DNA from: Rhodopseudomonas sp. P2A-2r
Lineage (GTDB): Bacteria > Pseudomonadota > Alphaproteobacteria > Rhizobiales > Xanthobacteraceae
NCBI RefSeq assembly: GCF_026015985.1
Contig: NZ_CP110389.1
Location: 4,000,001-4,064,000, forward strand
Direction of reading: 5' to 3'
DNA length: 64,000 bases
Shown: one piece after another, positions 52,645 to 61,513 of the stretch
Layout of the letters: each line of letters opens with the position of its first letter
How positions within the stretch are numbered: the first letter of the stretch is position 1
Translations under genes and position numbers: made by a program
Notes under the pieces: model-generated
What the model was told of the DNA's origin: nothing
Database searches by the model: none
Seen by the model: the letters and a program-made list of their open reading frames with translations, nothing else

Positions 52645-54047
52645 GCCGCTCTGATGCCGTCGCCCGCGCGACAACCTATTTTGACAATGGCGCGTTTCGC
52701 GCCGACCTGGCGCGCCGCGTCGCCGTCCCCACCGAGAGCCAGGGCGCCACGCCGCGCCTCGACATGCTGCATGCCTATCTCAACGAGCAGATCATTCCCG
52801 ATGCCGAGCGCATGGGTTTTGTCTGCCGCGTGGTCGACAACCCTCGCGCCGGCCACGGCCCGTTCCTGATCGCCGAGCGTCACGAGGCCGACGGCATGCC
52901 GACGGTGCTGACCTATGGCCATGGCGACGTGGTGATGGGCCACGCCTTTCAGTGGCGCGACGGCCTCGACCCCTGGCAGGTCACTGTCGAAGGCGACCGC
53001 TGGTACGGCCGCGGCACCGCGGACAACAAGGGCCAGCACACCATCAACCTCGCCGCCCTCGAACAGGTGATGGCCGCGCGCGGCGGCAGCCTCGGCTTCA
53101 ACTGCAAGCTGATCCTGGAAATGGGCGAGGAAGCCGGCTCGCCGGGATTGCGCGCCATCGCCCAGGCCGAGGGCCAGGCTTTGAAGGCCGACGTGCTGAT
53201 CGGCTCAGACGGCCCCCGCCTCACCGCGGAGCGTCCCACGGTGTTTCTCGGCTCGCGCGGCGCGTTGAATTTCGAACTCGAAGTCGACCTGCGCGACGGC
53301 GGCCACCACTCCGGCAACTGGGGCGGCGTGCTCGCCAATGCCGGCACCCTGCTGGCCCACGCCGTCGCCTGCCTTGTCGACAGCAAGGGCCAAATCCTGG
53401 TCGATGCCCTGAAGCCCGATTTGCCCGATGCGGTACGTGCGGCTCTGTCCGACGTCACCGTGGGCCAGGGTCCCGGCGATCCCGTCATCGATCCCAACTG
53501 GGGCGAGCCCGGCCTCACCTCCGAAGAAAAGATCTTCGGCTGGAATACGCTGGAAGTGCTGGCGTTCAAGACCGGCACGCCGGAAGCGCCGCTCAACGCC
53601 ATCCCGCCCACCGCCAAGGCGACCATGCAGTTGCGCTTCGTGGTCGGCACCGACCCGAACGGCATTCTGCCGGCGGTGCGCGCGCAGCTCGATGCCAACG
53701 GCCTCACGCGCGTCTCCGTAAAACCGGCGCGCCAGGAAGCCTTCTCCGCCACCCGGCTCGACCCCACCGATCCCTGGGTGCACTGGGCGCTGGCCTCGAT
53801 CAAGGAGACCACAGGCAAGAAGCCGGCGCTGCTGCCGAACCTCGGCGGCTCGCTGCCCAACGACGTCTTCGCGGATGTTCTCGGCCTGCCCACCATCTGG
53901 GTGCCGCATTCCTATCCGTCCTGCTCGCAGCACGCCCCCGACGAGCATCTGCTCGGCTCCGTCGCGCGCGAGGCACTGCAGATCATGGCGGGACTGTTTT
54001 ACGATGTCGGCGAGGACGGCAAGCGGATCATCGCGGAGCGGAAGTGA
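52641..54047 (+). CDS. M20-family metallopeptidase coupled to the peptide transporter
   Basis: Zinc-dependent M20 (ArgE/DapE/CPG2-like) exopeptidase of 468 residues. Metal and catalytic motifs: VLTYGHGDVVMGHAFQWRDG, WYGRGTADNKGQHTINLAAL and LEMGEEAGSPGLRAIAQAEG, followed by the dimerisation domain around LEVDLRDGGHHSGNWGGVLA and the last ligand His in VPHSYPSCSQHAPDEHLLGS. ATG overlaps the OppF stop, so it is co-translated with the transporter and very probably hydrolyses the imported peptide or N-acyl amino acid. No signal peptide. Confidence 0.92.
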   Translation: MSRSDAVARATTYFDNGAFRADLARRVAVPTESQGATPRLDMLHAYLNEQIIPDAERMGFVCRVVDNPRAGHGPFLIAERHEADGMPTVLTYGHGDVVMGHAFQWRDGLDPWQVTVEGDRWYGRGTADNKGQHTINLAALEQVMAARGGSLGFNCKLILEMGEEAGSPGLRAIAQAEGQALKADVLIGSDGPRLTAERPTVFLGSRGALNFELEVDLRDGGHHSGNWGGVLANAGTLLAHAVACLVDSKGQILVDALKPDLPDAVRAALSDVTVGQGPGDPVIDPNWGEPGLTSEEKIFGWNTLEVLAFKTGTPEAPLNAIPPTAKATMQLRFVVGTDPNGILPAVRAQLDANGLTRVSVKPARQEAFSATRLDPTDPWVHWALASIKETTGKKPALLPNLGGSLPNDVFADVLGLPTIWVPHSYPSCSQHAPDEHLLGSVAREALQIMAGLFYDVGEDGKRIIAERK

Positions 54048-54140
54048 CGGGGTGAAACCCTGTTCGAAGCGGGAGGGACGAAAAGCCGTGGTTTGACGCG
54101 GGACCTCCGGATCATGGGCGCCGTTCGATACCGCACTTTC

Positions 54141-54303
54141 TTCCCCTCTCCCCAAGCAGCGAAGCTGCGCAGGCGGGAGAGGGTGGCCCGGACGAAGTCC
54201 GGGCCGGGAGAGGGGTGGTGCAGCAAGCGCCCTCTCCCGCCTTCGCTACGCGAAGGCACCCCTCCCGCTGCGCAAAGCTTCGCTTTGCTGGGGGAGAGTG
54301 AAG
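54141..54303. repeat. Intergenic repeat of the cccctctcccc / gggagagggtggcc type
   Basis: Within the 481-base gap 54048-54528. It contains nested inverted segments: cagcgaagctgcgcaggcgg, cccggacgaagtccggg, gagaggggtggtgcagcaag, and cttcgctacgcgaag. No gene is seen in the rest of the gap. It is a dispersed element type of this group, distinct from the gtagggtgggcaaag and gtcccggacgcg types. Confidence 0.6.
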
Positions 54304-54528
54304 AGCGAGCGCCGCCGCAGCCATCCTTGCTCGTTCGTCACCGGCCTGACGACTGCCCCCTGCATTGTGGTTTTCTGGATGGCTTCCCTTACAAGAATTC
54401 GCCCAGCGCATGCGCTGGCCCGAAATGACCGGTTGGCGTGAATTGTCCCCTCTTCGTCCGCAACCGGCATTTCGGCCTTTGACGGCACGGATAAAGTGGC
54501 AGCACACTCGCAGCCAACGGAGACAACC

Positions 54529-55089
54529 ATGTCCGATACCGCGCTCATCGTCATCGACGTCCAGAAATCGTTCCGCCACCGCGACTACTGGACCGAAGAC
54601 GCCCTGCCCGCCTTTCTCGAGCGCCAGCAGGCGCTGATCGATGGAGCGAAGGCGGCTGGCATTCCCGTGCTTCAAGTCTTTCACCTCGCCGATAACGGCG
54701 CCTTTTCGGCGTCCTCCGGCCACGTGACGACACTGGCGCCGCTGCAGATCACGCCGGATGCAGTTTTCAAGAAGCGCCGCCACAGCGCGCTCGTCGGCAC
54801 AGGCCTCGACGTCTGGCTCATCGCCCAAGGCATCCGCAAGATCATCGTCTCCGGCATCCGCACCGAGCAATGCTGCGAAACCACCACGCGGCATGCGTCC
54901 GATCTCGGCTACGCCGTCGACTTCGTGGGCGAAGCGACGCTGACGTTCCCGATGACCGATGCCGCCGGGCGCACATGGAGCGCCGCGGAAATCCGCGCCC
55001 GCACCGAGCTGGTGCTGGCGGGCCGCTTTGCCAGGATCGCGACGGTGGAACAGGCTCTTGCCGAACAGGCAGAAAAGATCGCCGCATGA
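54529..55089 (+). CDS. Isochorismatase-family cysteine hydrolase
   Basis: 186-residue hydrolase. Catalytic Asp in ALIVIDVQKSFRHRDYWTED, Lys in ITPDAVFKKRRHSALVGTGL, and Cys in IIVSGIRTEQCCETTTRHAS. Members hydrolyse amides such as nicotinamide, carbamoylsarcosine or ureidoacrylate. ATG 54529 has GGAGA 6 bases upstream. Its stop overlaps the start of the GlxA-type regulator by 4 bases, so the two are co-translated. Substrate unknown. Confidence 0.9.
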   Translation: MSDTALIVIDVQKSFRHRDYWTEDALPAFLERQQALIDGAKAAGIPVLQVFHLADNGAFSASSGHVTTLAPLQITPDAVFKKRRHSALVGTGLDVWLIAQGIRKIIVSGIRTEQCCETTTRHASDLGYAVDFVGEATLTFPMTDAAGRTWSAAEIRARTELVLAGRFARIATVEQALAEQAEKIAA

Positions 55090-56105
55090 CCGCAAGAGCA
55101 CCGCACGCGCGCGTCATCCCGGTGTTCGTGGTGGTGCCGGCGCGCGTGCTGCTGCTCGACATCGCCGGTCCGATCGAGGTGTTGCGAAAAACCAATCTCG
55201 AACAGAACGAGGTGCGTTTCACCGTCACCTATGTCGGGCCGGCATGCGACGCCATCAGTTCGATCGGACTTGGCATCACCGGCATCGAACAGTTACCTGA
55301 GCATCTCCCCGCCGACGCGCTGGTGGTGATGCCCGGCAGCGCCGACGTCGCGCTCGGAGCGACTGCCACCGACCGCAAGAAGGATGCGCTGCAGGAGAAA
55401 GCCATCGTCGACTGGTTGAGAAAGACCATCCGGCCCGGCATCCGGCTCGCCTCGATCTGTGCCGGCGCGCTCGTTGCGGCGCGTGCCGGGCTGCTCGATG
55501 GCTATGACTGCACCACGCATCATGCCTGCACCGACGAGCTTGCGAAGCTCGCACCCTCGGCGCGCGTGCATGAGAACCGGCTCTATGTGGAGGACGGCGA
55601 GCGCCTGACCAGCGCCGGCATCACCGCCGGCGTCGATCTGATGCTGCACATCGTGGCGCAGACCGTCGGCCATGCGGTGGCGCTGTCCGTCGCCCGTTAC
55701 CTCGTCGTCTACCTCCGTCGCGGCGGCGCCGATCCGCAGCTGTCGCCTTGGCTGGAAGGGCGCAATCACATCCATCCGGCGATTCATCGCACGCAGGACG
55801 CGGTCACGGCAGACCCGACAGCCGACTGGTCGGTGGATCGTCTCGCGGAGATCGCTGCCGCCAGTCCCCGCAACCTCTCCCGTCTGTTCAACGAGCATAC
55901 CGGCATGAGCGTCATCGACTACGTCAACCGCATGCGGGTGGCGCTTGCCGGGCAGATGCTGTCCGGCTCGCGGCTCGACATCGAAACCGTCGCCGAGCGC
56001 TCGGGCTTCGCCTCCGCCCGGCAGTTGCGGCGCGCCTGGAGCCGCTGGCACAAGATGCCGCCGAGCCGCATGCGGAGCGTCGACGACATCTCTGAACAAG
56101 CCTGA
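55086..56105 (+). CDS. GlxA-type AraC regulator with DJ-1/PfpI domain
   Basis: 339 residues. N-terminal DJ-1/PfpI-like domain: VFVVVPARVLLLDIAGPIEV, ALVVMPGSADVALGATATDR, and the nucleophile-elbow Cys in IRLASICAGALVAARAGLLD. C-terminal AraC double helix-turn-helix: SVDRLAEIAAASPRNLSRLF and LDIETVAERSGFASARQLRR. ATGA overlap with the isochorismatase-family gene suggests it regulates that hydrolase and perhaps the neighbouring peptidase genes; amine or amino-acid sensing is common in the family. Confidence 0.92.
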   Translation: MTARAPHARVIPVFVVVPARVLLLDIAGPIEVLRKTNLEQNEVRFTVTYVGPACDAISSIGLGITGIEQLPEHLPADALVVMPGSADVALGATATDRKKDALQEKAIVDWLRKTIRPGIRLASICAGALVAARAGLLDGYDCTTHHACTDELAKLAPSARVHENRLYVEDGERLTSAGITAGVDLMLHIVAQTVGHAVALSVARYLVVYLRRGGADPQLSPWLEGRNHIHPAIHRTQDAVTADPTADWSVDRLAEIAAASPRNLSRLFNEHTGMSVIDYVNRMRVALAGQMLSGSRLDIETVAERSGFASARQLRRAWSRWHKMPPSRMRSVDDISEQA

Positions 56106-56230
56106 CGGCGTCGGCGATGGCTTCGTCCACCTGACATCTGCTTGACTGCATTGCGTGGGCCCCCTGCAGATCACCGCCAAGCTGTTATAGGGTGTGGGCA
56201 ATACATCGCGCGCATCAGGAACCAAGCCCC

Positions 56231-57406
56231 ATGAACGACCAACATACGGCACAGCACAGCCACACCGATCTCGCCGACAAGGTCGTCGCCTGGCTAGCGC
56301 CGCGCGCCGCCGAGATGGAAGCGCTGCTGCACAGGCTGGTCGACATCGACTCCAACAGTTTCGACAAGGCCGGCACCGACGCGGTCGGCGTGGCCATTGC
56401 CGACCTGCTGGCCGGCGAAGGCATTGCGGTCAGCGTCACGCCCAAGGTCGGCTTCGGCGACATCGTCCGCGCCGAATTGCCGGGACGCCAGAACGGCCAC
56501 GTGCTGCTGCTCGGCCATCGCGACACCGTGTTCAAGAAGGGCACGGTTTTGACGCGTCCCTATTCGCGCGACGGCGATCTCGCTTTTGGTCCGGGCGTCG
56601 CCGACATGAAGGGCGGCTTGGTCGCTAACATCTTTGCGCTGCGCGCGCTGAACGCCGTCGGCGGCCTGCCCTTCCCGGTGGTGGCGCTGTTCACAGCGGA
56701 CGAGGAAATCGGCTCGCTGCAGGGCCGCGCCGACATCGAAACTGCCGCGCAGGGCGCCCGCGCCGTGCTCAACACCGAGCCCGGCCGCGTCAGCGGCAAT
56801 GTGGTCACCGGCCGCAAGGGCGGCGGCTCGTTCCACATCAAGGTCACCGGCCGCGCCGCGCATTCCGGCGTCAACCACGCCGACGGCGCCAGCGCGATCG
56901 AGGCGCTGGCACGCAAAATCACCCGGCTGCACGCGCTCACCGACTACGACGCCGGGATCACCACCAATGTCGGCGTCATCAAGGGCGGCAACACCCACAA
57001 CACCGTGGCTCCGTGGGCCGAGGCCGAACTCGACCTTCGGTTCATGACGCTCGAGCAGCGCGCGAGCATCGTGCGCGAGATCGAACGCATCGTGCACGAT
57101 GAAGACGTGCCGGGCACCTCGGCCGAGATCGAACAGATCTCCATGTTCCTGCCGCTCGAGGAAAAATACTCCGGCAGTTTGTTCGCTCTGTACCGGGACG
57201 CGGCGACGCGGGTCGGCTTCGCCGTCGGCGGTGAGTTCACCGGCGGCTGCGCCGATTCCGGCTTCACCGCAGCCATGGGCATCCCGACCCTGTGCGGCCT
57301 CGGCCCGGTCGGCGGCAAGGCCCATACCGACGACGAATTCTGCCGCCTCGACACCCTGCTGCCGCGCACCCAGGCGCTGGCGGCGACGATCTGCGCGCTG
57401 GTGTGA
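56231..57406 (+). CDS. M20-family peptidase, glutamate-carboxypeptidase type
   Basis: 391 residues, cytosolic. VLLLGHRDTVFKKGTVLTRP, FGPGVADMKGGLVANIFALR and VALFTADEEIGSLQGRADIE contain the metal ligands and catalytic Asp/Glu. The lid domain includes KGGGSFHIKVTGRAAHSGVN, and the final ligand is in GGKAHTDDEFCRLDTLLPRT. Closest in character to CPG2/glutamate carboxypeptidase. ATG 56231 chosen; the family begins near DLADKVVAWLAPRAAEMEAL. It is in the same direction as the transporter and the first M20 gene, so this region is devoted to peptide or acyl-amino-acid use. Confidence 0.92.
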   Translation: MNDQHTAQHSHTDLADKVVAWLAPRAAEMEALLHRLVDIDSNSFDKAGTDAVGVAIADLLAGEGIAVSVTPKVGFGDIVRAELPGRQNGHVLLLGHRDTVFKKGTVLTRPYSRDGDLAFGPGVADMKGGLVANIFALRALNAVGGLPFPVVALFTADEEIGSLQGRADIETAAQGARAVLNTEPGRVSGNVVTGRKGGGSFHIKVTGRAAHSGVNHADGASAIEALARKITRLHALTDYDAGITTNVGVIKGGNTHNTVAPWAEAELDLRFMTLEQRASIVREIERIVHDEDVPGTSAEIEQISMFLPLEEKYSGSLFALYRDAATRVGFAVGGEFTGGCADSGFTAAMGIPTLCGLGPVGGKAHTDDEFCRLDTLLPRTQALAATICALV

Positions 57407-57495
57407 GGTGTAGGGTGGGCAAAGCCTCGTCCGCGCAAAGCGCGGCGAGGCGTGCCCACCACAATACACGACGCACAGAAATGATGGGCACGGCG

Positions 57496-58503
57496 CTAGA
57501 TGTTTAGTCCCGGACTTTGATGGGTCGGATCAACATTGAATCTGGTGGGCTCTTTTGTCCAGATCTTACAAACGTACTCGTAGGGTGTGAGGCCCTGCAG
57601 GGTCTTTAGCCGACGCGCGAAGTTGTAGGCGTCGATGAAGTCGCCGAGGTGGCGACGGAGTTGGTCGTGGGTCTCGTAGTGGAAGCGCTTGACGGTCGCT
57701 TCCTTGATAGTCCGGTTCATCCGTTCGACCTGGCCATTGGTCCAGGGGTGCTTGGGCTTGGTGAGGCGATGATCGATGTCGGCCTGGGCGCAAGCCAACT
57801 CAAAGCCATGGGCCCAGACCGGCTCGCCACGCTCGAGGGCCAGCTTGATCTCAGGGACCGCTGAGCCACCGGCACCGGGCGTGGTGAAGTGCGTGCCATT
57901 GTCGGTCAGCACGGTGTGGATCTTGTAGGGCACGGCCGCGATCAGGTGGCGCAGGAAGTCGCCGGCGATGCGCCGAGTGGCTTTCTCGTGCAACTCGACG
58001 AAGGCGAACTTTGAGGTCCGGTCGATCCCCACGAACAGATAGAGCTTGCCCTGCTCGGTGCGGACCTCGGCGATGTCGATGTGAAAGTAGCCGATCGGAT
58101 AGGTCTTGAACTTACGCCGATCTGGCTTGTCGCCCTCGACTTCAGGCAATCGCGAGATGTCGTGGCGCTGCAGGCAGCGATGCAGTGACGAGCGCGTCAG
58201 ATGCGGGATGGTTGGTTGCAGGGCATACAAGCAGTCATCGAGCGGCAGCAGCGTGTGCCGCCGGAAGGCGACAATAAGCGCCTCTTCCTCGACCGTCAGA
58301 ACCGTCGACTTCGGGTCTTTCGGCCCGGTTCGTAGATCTTCGACCGAGGCCCGCGCCTTCCACTTGGCGACGGTCTTGGGATTGATCCCATGCCGCCTGG
58401 CCAAGACCCTCAGGCTCTCTTGACTATGTTGTATCGCTCGACGGACCGCCGCTGTCGTTGTGGCGCTCCCGTGGTGAACCTGTCCCATAGCGCATCCTTC
58501 CAA
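57496..58503 (-). CDS. IS481-family transposase
   Basis: 335 residues with an N-terminal helix-turn-helix (ESLRVLARRHGINPKTVAKW) and a DDE integrase core: first Asp in YPIGYFHIDIAEVRTEQGKL, second in HTVLTDNGTHFTTPG, Glu in PWTNGQVERMNRTIKEATVK. The frame is intact. The stop codon TAG (57496-57498) and the last base of the Ile codon lie in the duplicated target CTAG, outside the element proper. Start may be the ATG at 58503 or the one at 58488. Confidence 0.92.
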   Translation of the reverse strand: MEGCAMGQVHHGSATTTAAVRRAIQHSQESLRVLARRHGINPKTVAKWKARASVEDLRTGPKDPKSTVLTVEEEALIVAFRRHTLLPLDDCLYALQPTIPHLTRSSLHRCLQRHDISRLPEVEGDKPDRRKFKTYPIGYFHIDIAEVRTEQGKLYLFVGIDRTSKFAFVELHEKATRRIAGDFLRHLIAAVPYKIHTVLTDNGTHFTTPGAGGSAVPEIKLALERGEPVWAHGFELACAQADIDHRLTKPKHPWTNGQVERMNRTIKEATVKRFHYETHDQLRRHLGDFIDAYNFARRLKTLQGLTPYEYVCKIWTKEPTRFNVDPTHQSPGLNI

Positions 58504-58545
58504 CCGTCGGAGAATAATGCACCATCAAATGCTGGGACCAAACAT
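57500..58545 (-). mobile_element. IS481-family insertion sequence, 1046 bp, CTAG target duplication
   Basis: Ends aTGTTTAGTCCC (57500-57511) and GGGACCAAACAt (58534-58545) form 12-bp inverted repeats with one mismatch. CTAG at 57496-57499 and 58546-58549 flanks them as a direct repeat. IS481-type elements are known to prefer CTAG-containing targets. One transposase gene fills it. Confidence 0.9.
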
Positions 58546-58611
58546 CTAGCGCGCCTTTGCCCACCCTACGCCCGTCATTGCACCGTCGCCCCGCCTCGGT
58601 AAAACTCGTCC

Positions 58612-59253
58612 ATGACTCAATCTTCCCTCTCCCCCGACTCCGCTGACGCGCTGCTGTTCGATCTTGGCCGCGTCGTCATAGACATCGATTTCGAGCGCAC
58701 CATCGCATGCTGGGCCGGCCACGCCGGTTGCACTCGCTCCGACCTGGTGACGCGGTTCGTGCGCGGCGACGACTACATGCGCCATGAGCGCGGCCAGATC
58801 AGCGATGAAGCCTTCTTCGCCAGCCTGCGCACGACGCTCGGCATCGACATTTCCGACGCCCAGTTCCTCGAGGGCTGGAACGCGATCTTCATCGGCGAAA
58901 TGCCCGGCATCGCGCCGCTGCTGGCGCGCGCCGCCGAGCAGTTGCCGCTCTATGCCCTCTCCAACACCAACGCCGCCCACGCCGCACATTTCTTGCAGGC
59001 ACATACCGAGGTGCTCGACCATTTCCGCGAGCTGTTCCTGTCGTCGTCGATCGGGCTGCGCAAGCCGGACGCTGCCGCCTACGACCATGTGGTGAAGGCG
59101 ATCGGCGTGCCGGCGCAGCGCATCGTGTTCTTCGACGACCTCGCCGAGAACGTCGCGGCGGCCCGCGCCGGCGGGCTTCAGGCGGTTCACGTCACCTCGC
59201 CCACCTCGGTGGCCGAGGCGCTGGCGGCGCTGGGCGTGGCGGAAAAATCCTGA
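58612..59253 (+). CDS. HAD-IA hydrolase, YihX-like
   Basis: 213 residues. Motif I is LLFDLGRVVIDIDFERTIAC, where the usual DxD is D-L-G, as in E. coli YihX (glucose-1-phosphatase). Cap segment TRFVRGDDYMRHERGQISDE, motif II LYALSNTNAAHAAHFLQAHT, motif III Lys in SIGLRKPDAAAYDHVVKAIG, motif IV IVFFDDLAENVAAARAGGLQ. Sugar-phosphate or nucleotide phosphatase activity is likely; the exact substrate is open. It is 106 bases before moeA on the same strand. Confidence 0.88.
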   Translation: MTQSSLSPDSADALLFDLGRVVIDIDFERTIACWAGHAGCTRSDLVTRFVRGDDYMRHERGQISDEAFFASLRTTLGIDISDAQFLEGWNAIFIGEMPGIAPLLARAAEQLPLYALSNTNAAHAAHFLQAHTEVLDHFRELFLSSSIGLRKPDAAAYDHVVKAIGVPAQRIVFFDDLAENVAAARAGGLQAVHVTSPTSVAEALAALGVAEKS

Positions 59254-59359
59254 ACCTGCCGCGATCGCGGTTTTGCGTCCGCACCAGCGCTCGGTTATGA
59301 AGCCCGGGTGCGGTCGCGGCCTCCCCGGCCGGCCAGCGCTGGTGATGGAGACTTTGCCG

Positions 59360-60567
59360 ATGGCCTTGATGCCGGTTGCCGACGCGCTGGCCGCGGTGCT
59401 CGCCGATGCCGAACCGCTGTCCCGGCAGATGGTCGCGCTCGACGACTGTTTCCACCGCGTGCTGGCCTGCGACGTCGCATCGCTGCGCACCCAGCCGCCG
59501 CAGCCGATGTCGGCGATGGACGGCTATGCGGTGCGCGCCGAAGACGCCACGCAGCATGCGGCGCTCACCGTGATCGGCGAAGTCGCCGCCGGCCGGCCGT
59601 TCGAGAGGACATTGGGAGCCCATGAGGCGGTCCGCATCTTCACCGGCGGCGTGATCCCCGCAGGCGCCGATGCCGTGGTGATCCAGGAAGACACGGCGCG
59701 AGAGGGCACCACCGTATTCATCCACGAGGCCGCCCGCGCTGGCCGCCACATCCGCCCGGCCGGCGTCGACTTCACCACCGGCGACGTGCTGCTGCGCGCC
59801 GGCGCCCGCCTCACCGACCGCGACCTGTCGCTGGCCGCCAGCATGAATCATCCCGAGCTTCCGGTGCACCGCCGCCCGAAGGTCGCCTTGCTGGCCACCG
59901 GCGACGAGCTGGTGATGCCCGGCCAGCCGCTCGGCCCCGGCCAGATCGTCTATTCCAACGGCTACGCGCTGCGCGCGCTGGCCCGCAACGAGGGCGCCGA
60001 GGTGACCGATCTCGGCATCGCCGCCGATACGCTGGATGCCACCGTGGCCGGCATTCGCCGCGCCCGCGACAGCGACGCCGACATCCTGATCACCACCGGC
60101 GGTGCCTCGGTCGGCGACCACGACCTGGTGCAGCAGGCGCTCACCGCCGAAGGCGTCACCATGGCGTTCTGGAAGATCGCGATGCGCCCGGGCAAGCCGA
60201 TGATGCATGGAAGGATCGGGCCGATGCGGGTGATCGGCCTGCCCGGCAATCCGGTGTCGTCCTATGTCTGCGCGCTGCTGTTCATGGTGCCGCTGATCCG
60301 CACGCTGTCGGGCCGCAGCGACATCCATCTCGAACGCGAGCCGGCGCTGCTCGGCTGCGACGTCGGCGCCAACGACCTGCGCGAGGACTATCTGCGCGCC
60401 GTGCTGGCGGTGCGCGAGGACGGCGCGCTGGTGGCGACGCCCGTGACCCGCCAGGATTCCTCGCTGCTCGGCAATCTGTCCGCCGCCCACGGCCTAGTGG
60501 TTCGCGCCCCCACGCCCCCGCCGCGCCCGCCGGCACGCCCTGCAGCGTGCTGCGTTTGCCGCTTTAA
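59360..60567 (+). pseudogene. moeA: Molybdopterin molybdotransferase MoeA, frameshifted near the 3' end
   Basis: Inserts molybdate into adenylated molybdopterin. From ATG 59360 (GGAG upstream). QPPQPMSAMDGYAVRAEDAT, RIFTGGVIPAGADAVVIQED, ALLATGDELVMPGQPLGPGQ, ILITTGGASVGDHDLVQQAL and GRIGPMRVIGLPGNPVSSYV are all typical. After GNLSAAHGLVVRAP the written frame turns into PPPRPPARPAACCVC and ends at 60586. The other frame reads AGTPCSVLRLPL and stops at 60565-60567, the normal MoeA end. One missing C in the C5 run 60507-60511 (or 60515-60519) explains this; the repaired protein has 402 residues. It is upstream of lexA, as in relatives. Confidence 0.9.
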
Positions 60568-60605
60568 GGCGGTCCGATTGCGTTGACGGGAAATTAATCG
60601 TTGCG

Positions 60606-60646
60606 GAACACATATGGAACAGATAGTGTTCGTTCATGATTTGTTT
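60606..60646. promoter_or_regulatory. Two SOS (LexA) boxes upstream of lexA
   Basis: GAAC-N7-GAAC at 60606-60620, which is GTTC-N7-GTTC on the other strand, the alphaproteobacterial LexA site. A second GTTC-N7-GTTT at 60632-60646 differs by one base. They lie 100-142 bases before lexA and indicate autoregulation. Confidence 0.8.
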
Positions 60647-60747
60647 CTGACCTTCCGGCGCCGCGACCGCTCAACTTCGATCGGCTGATCAGCGCAAGGC
60701 CGGAAACGCGACGGTGGTCAACGCCGTCCTATTGAGGATCGATCGAG

Positions 60748-61461
60748 ATGCTGACCCGCAAACAGTACGAACTTCTGCGATTCATCGATCAGCGCCTGAA
60801 GGAAGCCGGCGTGCCGCCCTCCTTCGACGAGATGAAGGACGCGCTCGATTTGCGCTCCAAGTCCGGCATCCACCGACTCATCACCGCGCTGGAAGAGCGC
60901 GGCTTCATCCGCCGCCTGCCCAACCGGGCCCGCGCCATCGAGGTGTTGAAGCTGCCCGAACTCGGCGGCAGCAGCAGCGTTGCTGGCAACGGTCGCCGCG
61001 GCTTCACGCCCAGCGTCATCGAGGGCACCCTCGGCAAGGTGCGACCGTCCTCTGGCAATGCCGAGGATGACGGCGCGCGTTCGGTGCTGGTGCCGGTGAT
61101 GGGCCGCATCGCCGCGGGCACGCCCATCGAGGCGCTGCAGACCCGCAGCCACAACATCAGCGTGCCGACCGACATGCTCGGCTCCGGCGAACACTACGCG
61201 CTGGAAGTGCGCGGCGACTCCATGGTCGAGGCCGGCATTCTCGATGGCGACATGGCGCTGATCCAGCGCAAGGACGCCGCAGAGACCGGCGACATCGTGG
61301 TCGCCCTGATCGACGAGGAGGAAGCCACCCTGAAGCGCTTCCGCCGCCGCGGCGCCTCGATCGCGCTGGAGCCCGCCAACGCCGCCTACGAGGTCCGCAT
61401 CCTGCCGCCCAACCGGGTGCGCATCCAGGGCCGGCTGGTCGGACTGTACCGCAAGTACTGA
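60748..61461 (+). CDS. lexA: SOS repressor LexA
   Basis: 237 residues. N-terminal winged helix-turn-helix [20 protein letters not shown] to [20 protein letters not shown], an alphaproteobacterial-length hinge, Ala-Gly cleavage site in [12 protein letters not shown], catalytic Ser in [20 protein letters not shown] and Lys in [13 protein letters not shown]. Two SOS boxes lie upstream, so it should be autoregulated and control the DNA-damage response. AGGA lies 9 bases before the ATG. comEC converges on it. Confidence 0.97.
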   Translation: MLTRKQYELLRFIDQRLKEAGVPPSFDEMKDALDLRSKSGIHRLITALEERGFIRRLPNRARAIEVLKLPELGGSSSVAGNGRRGFTPSVIEGTLGKVRPSSGNAEDDGARSVLVPVMGRIAAGTPIEALQTRSHNISVPTDMLGSGEHYALEVRGDSMVEAGILDGDMALIQRKDAAETGDIVVALIDEEEATLKRFRRRGASIALEPANAAYEVRILPPNRVRIQGRLVGLYRKY

Positions 61462-61513
61462 GTGAACGCGCAACGACTTGCTGCGCCGTTGTTCGTGACG
61501 CAGAGCCGTTCGC

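Larger units (their letters stand above)
57410..58569. repeat. GTAGGGTGGGCAAAG repeat interrupted by an IS481 element
   Basis: Arms GTAGGGTGGGCAAAG (57410-57424) and CTTTGCCCACCCTAC (58555-58569) are those of the intact repeat at 48740-48848, and the inner cgtgcccacca and atgggcacggcg are also shared. Without the IS and one CTAG the element would be about 110 bp, like the intact copy. Confidence 0.8.
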
